This document shows positions 6,950 to 11,290 of a stretch of 11,290 nucleotides of DNA, one piece after another. Each line of letters starts with the position of its first letter. Within the stretch, counting starts at the first letter, position 1. The notes under the pieces are model-generated. The model made no database searches. It worked only from the letters and a program-made list of their open reading frames with translations, and had not been told where the DNA came from. The DNA lies in assembly GCA_002862165.1 (NCBI GenBank), contig PKCL01000217.1, positions 1 through 11,290 of the forward strand, in the 5' to 3' direction. Source of the DNA: Planctomycetaceae bacterium (lineage in GTDB: Bacteria; Planctomycetota; Planctomycetia; Pirellulales; UBA1268). The translations under genes and the position numbers were made by a program.

Positions 6950-8642
6950 CGTAGCTATCGAATGTCTGCGGCTATCGCAAGCTGCGGATCGTTGGAAGAG
7001 CATTGCTCCGGTTGATCGCGCAGAATTGGCAAAGAAAACAGCTCAGTCAGTTGGTGAAGAAGCAGAGGCGTGGATTCGTGCTGCTGTTGTCATGAAATCA
7101 GTTAACCCTGATGGCCAGGTCGTGTGCTCCAACGAGCTTCGTACGATGTTGCGAGCGGAGGAGTGCGCAACTGGTCCTATTGCGACGCTGCGTCTTTTAA
7201 TTCTCACTGAGCAAGCCTTGCGGAGTATTGGCCAATTGGGGGTGACGAATGTTTCAGTGAAGCCGCGAGTAACGCATGTGCAGGAACAGAACAGTGAAGC
7301 ATCATATAGCACATCATCTTCATTGCTGTCTGTTGATGTGTTGCCTGTACGAAGTCTTTACGATCCTACAATTTTCCGCGGGCATCGAGCGACTGTTCGT
7401 TGTACAAATTCAGGTAGTGTTGAAACATTCATGAAGCTGTGGAAAGAAGAGTGTCAACGGCGTCCACATTCGAGTGGCGTTGCTGTTGTGCTCGGTGCAG
7501 GTAATGTTACTGGCCTGGCTGCAGCCGATGCTGTGAGTCAAATTTTTGAATATGGTCGTGCTGTCCTGCTCAAGATACATCCGGTGCAGTCCTCGCTAGC
7601 GACGGTTTTTCGTGCTGCATTAAAGCCACTCGTAGATGCGGGTTTGTTAAGCGTTGTCGTTGGTGACCCCGAGTTCGTACGTGACGCCATCAAGAGTAAA
7701 GAAGTGACTGCAATGCATCTCACAGGAGGCGAGGAAACATTTCAGAACATTATTCGAAGTAATGAAAGTGAGTTAGGCACCAAGGAAATTACCTGTGAGC
7801 TTGGAAATGTCACTCCGTGGATTATTGTTCCTGGTGATTATCCTGAAAAAGACTTGTTGTACCAAGCAGATCAGGTTGCAGCATCAATAGCAAATAATTC
7901 ATCATTCAATTGTATTGCGACAAAAGTTGTTCTAACGAGTCGACATTGGAAGCAACGGCAACAATTTCTTGATCGTATCGAACAGCGGCTTGCGAGTTTG
8001 CCTGCGAGACCAGCCTGGTATCCGGGTGCCTTTGATCTCCATCAGAAGGCAACGGGTCGGTCAATCACAGGTGGGTGCGTGAGACCAAGGCTTTTACAAA
8101 ATGTTCAGCGGGACGATCAGCCGCATTGGTTTGCGCAAGAATGGTTTATTCCGATTGCAGTTGAGACAGTTGTTGATGGGGAATCAATTGAAGATTTTTG
8201 TGCGTGTGTCTCCCGGTTCGTACACGAGTTGCCAGGAACGCTTGCTGCAAGCGTCACGCGTCCTGATGGAATGGCAACGCATGATGCCTCTCAAGTCGAA
8301 TTTTTGATTGAACATTTGCGATATGGGGTTGTTGCTGTCAATGCATGGTCTGCGCTTGCGTACGCTGTCGCAAATGTTCCCTGGGGTGGTTTTCCCGGCG
8401 GCACCATTGAAAACCCTCAGAGCGGCCTCGGGCATGTTCATAATCCATTGTTTTTACCATTGGTGCATAATTCAATTCTTCGAGCGCCGTTACGGGTTTG
8501 GCCGCCTCCGCCGTGGTTCCCTTGGCATCGTAAGGGGGAGCAGCTCGCTCAGGGTGTTGCCGAAATGTACGCCACTATTGCAGCAGGAAAGGGAGGACTC
8601 TGGAACCTTGTTGGAATGTTGCCGAATGTGTTTCGAAGTTGA
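6930..8642 (+). CDS. Aldehyde dehydrogenase superfamily protein, uncharacterised clade
   Basis: A 570-residue protein of the NAD(P)-dependent aldehyde dehydrogenase superfamily. Catalytic-type residues are present: E290 in CELGNVTPWIIVPG (the general-base position) and C328 in NSSFNCIA (the nucleophile position). GAGNVTGLAAADAV (189-202), followed by VLLKIHP, forms the cofactor-binding region. Late blocks LRYGVVAVNAWSALAYAV, PWGGFPG and QSGLGHVHN match a poorly studied family of about 560-600 residues also found in actinobacteria, which differs from classical dehydrogenases (N-x-G-Q-x-C is N-S-S-F-N-C). The substrate is unknown; acyl-CoA reductase-like activity cannot be excluded. Residues 1-150 are a variable N-terminal region, and the C-terminus carries a proline/tryptophan-rich segment (VWPPPPWFPWH). 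No signal peptide. It follows mnmE by 160 bp and is convergent with the helicase gene, 69 bp apart; no convincing terminator is visible in that gap. Confidence 0.87.
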   Translation: MVSSQFDVAIECLRLSQAADRWKSIAPVDRAELAKKTAQSVGEEAEAWIRAAVVMKSVNPDGQVVCSNELRTMLRAEECATGPIATLRLLILTEQALRSIGQLGVTNVSVKPRVTHVQEQNSEASYSTSSSLLSVDVLPVRSLYDPTIFRGHRATVRCTNSGSVETFMKLWKEECQRRPHSSGVAVVLGAGNVTGLAAADAVSQIFEYGRAVLLKIHPVQSSLATVFRAALKPLVDAGLLSVVVGDPEFVRDAIKSKEVTAMHLTGGEETFQNIIRSNESELGTKEITCELGNVTPWIIVPGDYPEKDLLYQADQVAASIANNSSFNCIATKVVLTSRHWKQRQQFLDRIEQRLASLPARPAWYPGAFDLHQKATGRSITGGCVRPRLLQNVQRDDQPHWFAQEWFIPIAVETVVDGESIEDFCACVSRFVHELPGTLAASVTRPDGMATHDASQVEFLIEHLRYGVVAVNAWSALAYAVANVPWGGFPGGTIENPQSGLGHVHNPLFLPLVHNSILRAPLRVWPPPPWFPWHRKGEQLAQGVAEMYATIAAGKGGLWNLVGMLPNVFRS

Positions 8643-8711
8643 ACACGATGAAGTACTGCTGCCGGTGTTGTATTCTCAAGGAATTGCCAGGCCTTTTCCA
8701 CCTGTGTGTTG

Positions 8712-10808
8712 TCATTTTGGTACATGACGTTTTCGTGGTTTTGCGCCCACTTTCTCTCTTGGTGTTGCAGGTCCCTCGCTGAATTTTTCTGGTTGTCCAG
8801 TGAGTTCGTAGAGAAATCGGCTCGGCTTACAGGGTTTTGCTTTTCCCCATTTCATACGAGTCAGGGCAAGGGAAAGAACAAGTCGTTGTCGAGCACGAGT
8901 GACTCCAACGTAACAAAGGCGTCGTTCTTCATCGATTGCGGAGAGGCCTTCATTTGTTGCTCTGATATGAGGTAAAAGGTTCTCCTCTAAACCAACCATC
9001 CATACGCAGTCAAATTCGAGACCTTTTGCAGCATGGAGTGTCATGAGTTTCAGGGCGTTACCTTTTTGCTTATCTTCCTCAAACCGTTCTGCTTCTGTCA
9101 CTTCAAGAATGAGGTCGTCGAGATATCGTTGAACAGTAGTTGCAGGTTCGGCACCTCCATGCTCTTTTTCGTATCGAGTTAAACCGTTGACAATCTCCTC
9201 TACCGACTGCCAGCGTGACTCCTGTTCTTTTTCATCCTCGAATTCTTTCTCAAGGTACTGACGGTAATGAGCCTGTTCCAAGACTCGCTGGAGTGCATCT
9301 GCCGCCGTTAAACCACTGGTGTTGCTGGCTGGACCGAGCGAGATAAGTTTTTTAAGTTTTTCCACACCGGTGGACGCCGCAGGCGACAGCTCTCCGGATT
9401 GTTTCAGTTCGAGAAGTGTAAGCCAGATAGTTTTTCCTGCCTCAGAAGCTTTCTTGCGGGCCTTTTCAATCGCGTTATACGAAAGACCACGGGGTGGCAC
9501 ATTTGCGATTCGTGCAAGTGCAAGGTCGTCGCTCTGATCAACAAGAAGCCGAAGGAATGACAGCACATCCTTGACCTCACGTCGGTCGAAAAAAGAACGG
9601 CTTCCAATAAGTTCGTAAGGAATATTTTGGTGGCGTAGTTCAGTTTCAAAGACACGAGTCTGCTCACCTGTTCGAACAAGAATAGCCATTTCATTCGGGG
9701 GTGCGTATCGCTCCATGAGTAGATTCGCTACGTCGGCCGTAACGCGGCGTGCTTCGTCAACTTCATCTTGGGCCTGCATAATGCTCGGCTTGAGCCCTGA
9801 AGGAACTTTGGAAACAAGTGTTTTGCCGTGTCGACGTGAATTGCATTCAATGAGCTGGTTAGCGGCTTCAATAATTTCAGGAGTTGACCGATAGTTTTCC
9901 TCCAGTCGGACAACTGTGGCGCCTGGCCAGCGAGTTGGGAAATCAAGAATATGAGAGATCTGTGCGCCCCTCCATGCATAAATCGATTGGTCATCGTCGC
10001 CGACAACACAGAGGCTTCTATGATCACGGGCAAGAGCTGAAAGAATACGTTCTTGAATACCACTTGTATCCTGATACTCATCAACCAGAATGTGATCGAA
10101 GCGAGTGGCCTCTTGTTGTCGAATGACATCATCTTGTTCGAAAAGCTGGTCAACAAGGAGAAGTAAGTCATCAAAGTCGACAGCACCAACACTCTGCATG
10201 AGTCGCTGATAACGCTGATATCCTGCTGCCGCAAGATCCCAGGAATCATCGGCATCAACAGAGAGGGTGTCGAAGACCTCATTTGGTCGAACACCGCGGC
10301 TTTTCCATCGGCTAATACGGTCAAGGAGATCAGCTGGTCGGAGGGTTGCTTCAGCTACTTTCAACTCTTTGAGCACTCTCCGGGCAGTCGTTTCTTGTTC
10401 CCCTCGGTTCACAATCACAAAACGTTTCGGGTAGCCAGCCCGTTCAGCGTGACGACGAAGAATGCGAACGCAGAGTGAGTGAATGGTTGATATTTCAGGC
10501 TTCTGAGGCTGGGTATCTTTCTTTTCGTCTCTGTGTGGTTTGCGTTTTGTGTCAAATTTCCTGCCGATACGCAGCACCATTTCGCGGGCTGCTTTATTGG
10601 TGAATGTAACCGCCAAAATTCGTTCAGGCGGTGTTCCTTGGCGGACAAGGTGAAAGATTCGAGAAATGACAACACGCGTTTTACCCGTTCCCGCGCCAGC
10701 GAGGACGAGGAGCGGGCCTACGGATGCGAGAACTGCTTCCATTTGAGCAGTATTCAGGCCCCGATGAGGGTTTGTTCGGTGGTTTTTGGAGTTTTCTTTC
10801 GTTGGCAT
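8712..10808 (-). CDS. uvrD: ATP-dependent 3'-5' DNA helicase of the UvrD/PcrA/Rep family
   Basis: A 698-residue superfamily 1A helicase, within the normal length for UvrD, PcrA and Rep. It unwinds DNA in repair, replication restart and removal of bound proteins. All motifs are visible: Q motif LNTAQMEAV (18-26), Walker A AGAGTGKT (37-44), Ia AVTFTNKAAREM (66-77), Ib ISTIHSL (106-112), II DEYQDT (243-248), III GDDDQSIYAWRGA (270-282), IV EENYRS, V TLHAAKGLEFD (590-600) and VI containing YVGVTRAR (633-640). The catalytic residues are intact. Residues about 84-104, between Ia and Ib, form a lysine-rich insertion. The tail is short and basic and lacks an obvious C-terminal Tudor-like domain of PcrA/UvrD, so the subtype (UvrD, PcrA or Rep) is not resolved. 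ATG 10808 is the first start and fits the domain. The gene is divergent from the membrane-protein gene at 10956. Confidence 0.93.
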   Translation of the reverse strand: MPTKENSKNHRTNPHRGLNTAQMEAVLASVGPLLVLAGAGTGKTRVVISRIFHLVRQGTPPERILAVTFTNKAAREMVLRIGRKFDTKRKPHRDEKKDTQPQKPEISTIHSLCVRILRRHAERAGYPKRFVIVNRGEQETTARRVLKELKVAEATLRPADLLDRISRWKSRGVRPNEVFDTLSVDADDSWDLAAAGYQRYQRLMQSVGAVDFDDLLLLVDQLFEQDDVIRQQEATRFDHILVDEYQDTSGIQERILSALARDHRSLCVVGDDDQSIYAWRGAQISHILDFPTRWPGATVVRLEENYRSTPEIIEAANQLIECNSRRHGKTLVSKVPSGLKPSIMQAQDEVDEARRVTADVANLLMERYAPPNEMAILVRTGEQTRVFETELRHQNIPYELIGSRSFFDRREVKDVLSFLRLLVDQSDDLALARIANVPPRGLSYNAIEKARKKASEAGKTIWLTLLELKQSGELSPAASTGVEKLKKLISLGPASNTSGLTAADALQRVLEQAHYRQYLEKEFEDEKEQESRWQSVEEIVNGLTRYEKEHGGAEPATTVQRYLDDLILEVTEAERFEEDKQKGNALKLMTLHAAKGLEFDCVWMVGLEENLLPHIRATNEGLSAIDEERRLCYVGVTRARQRLVLSLALTRMKWGKAKPCKPSRFLYELTGQPEKFSEGPATPREKVGAKPRKRHVPK

Positions 10809-10851
10809 GGTTGTCAGTGTTGTTGGACTCTACCACACTGCTAGGGTCACC

Positions 10852-10880
10852 TTGACGCTTCGCCTTAAGAAGCGTCTATT
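10852..10880 (+). promoter_or_regulatory. Candidate sigma-70 type promoter for the membrane-protein gene
   Basis: TTGACG (10852-10857, five of six to consensus) and TCTATT (10875-10880, four of six) are 17 bp apart, about 75 bp upstream of the start at 10956. The pair overlaps a perfect inverted repeat. Spacing is ideal but the -10 box is weak, and promoter consensus in this group of organisms is uncertain. Confidence 0.35.
10854..10876. repeat. Perfect 8-bp inverted repeat in the helicase / membrane-protein divergent region
   Basis: GACGCTTC (10854-10861) and GAAGCGTC (10869-10876) are exact reverse complements around a 7-nt spacer. The repeat covers the end of the candidate -35 box and reaches the -10 box, the position expected of a repressor operator. 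No plus-strand gene upstream needs a terminator here and only TATTT follows, so a terminator role is less likely. Confidence 0.45.
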
Positions 10881-10945
10881 TGGCAAGAAGTATGGTAATT
10901 TGTGAATCCGCTACACGGCGGCGAGCGTGGTAAAAATACACGAAT

Positions 10946-10949
10946 GGAG
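10946..10949 (+). promoter_or_regulatory. Ribosome binding site that sets the start at ATG 10956
   Basis: GGAG lies 6 nt before ATG 10956. An in-frame ATG at 10944 sits just upstream but overlaps this site and has no site of its own, so 10956 is preferred. Confidence 0.6.
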
Positions 10950-10955
10950 AACGCG

Positions 10956-11290
10956 ATGAAGTCGGAACGTCGGCATGAACTGCAGGAAAACGACCTTGCC
11001 GAGCGAGTGGAAAATCTTTCAGATCGTCTGCGCCCGTACGTGACGCCGATTCTTTCCGTTGCGATTGGTGGCCTTATCCTCGTTTTACTCGGCCTTTTTG
11101 TCTCTGCTCGCTGGGAGGCGACCCGCTCAGAAAGCTGGGATACGTGTCTTGCCGCACTCGTAACCGGCGATCAGGAAGGATTCCGAGAAGTCATCCTTCG
11201 TTACCCTGAAACACCTGCAGCACAGTGGGCTGAACTTATTTTAGCCGACAGAACCTTGTCGGAGGCCACAGATTTACTTTTTACAAAGCT
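10956..11290 (+). CDS. Single-pass membrane protein, probably TPR-like family, N-terminal part only
   Basis: An open frame of 111 codons running off the right edge. The N-terminus MKSERRHELQENDLAERV is a charged cytoplasmic segment. Residues about 29-51 (VTPILSVAIGGLILVLLGLF...) form a single membrane helix, followed by a mostly helical stretch with W53, W61 and Ala-rich segments (PETPAAQWAELILADR) resembling tetratricopeptide-type helices. I recognise this layout as a planctomycete membrane-anchored TPR-like protein, roughly comparable in plan to YfgM/TPR_21 proteins that associate with the Sec translocon, but the repeat region lies mostly outside the window. Function is unknown. The gene is divergent from the helicase gene with about 147 bp between starts, containing an inverted repeat and a candidate promoter. 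Confidence 0.75.
   Translation, partial: MKSERRHELQENDLAERVENLSDRLRPYVTPILSVAIGGLILVLLGLFVSARWEATRSESWDTCLAALVTGDQEGFREVILRYPETPAAQWAELILADRTLSEATDLLFTK

Noticed and set aside
8643..8711. A shared terminator between the convergent dehydrogenase and helicase genes
   Set aside because: Only 4-bp stems can be drawn in this gap and there is no proper T-run on either strand.
8308..8727. A 139-codon plus-strand frame across the end of the dehydrogenase gene
   Set aside because: It overlaps the conserved C-terminal motifs of the dehydrogenase in another frame and has no recognisable features.

Overview
The window looks like ordinary chromosome from a bacterium of moderate G+C content, most likely a planctomycete. 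The evidence is a long YidC that starts with MERR and carries a PDZ-like insert, a small membrane protein starting MKSERRHELQ.NDLA that I recognise from planctomycetes, GTG starts and generally weak Shine-Dalgarno sequences. The assignment rests on recognising protein families from memory, not on a search. I see no rRNA, tRNA, insertion sequence, phage gene, CRISPR array or attachment site.

Layout: (1) Positions 1-1838, minus strand: the 5' part of a pyruvate carboxylase gene (runs off the left edge) and, upstream of it, tsaB for the tRNA t6A modification. (2) About 215 bp of divergent intergenic DNA. (3) Positions 2054-8642, plus strand: a calcineurin-like metallophosphoesterase, the membrane insertase yidC, the tRNA-modifying GTPase mnmE, a possible 48-residue hydrophobic peptide and an uncharacterised aldehyde dehydrogenase superfamily protein. 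(4) Positions 8712-10808, minus strand: a UvrD/PcrA/Rep-type DNA helicase, convergent with the dehydrogenase. (5) From 10956, plus strand: the start of a single-pass membrane protein that runs off the right edge and is divergent from the helicase.

The genes are mainly housekeeping: anaplerotic carboxylation (pyc), tRNA modification at position 37 (tsaB) and at wobble U34 (mnmE), inner-membrane protein insertion (yidC) and DNA repair or replication (helicase). The yidC-mnmE pairing is a widely conserved gene order; the usual upstream rpmH-rnpA is absent here and a metallophosphoesterase sits there instead. I found no new multi-gene system. The items most worth a second look are the PDZ-like insert in the periplasmic part of YidC, a divergent MnmE with altered GTPase motifs, a small hydrophobic cysteine-containing ORF overlapping the dehydrogenase start, and a perfect 8-bp inverted repeat over the candidate promoter of the last gene.
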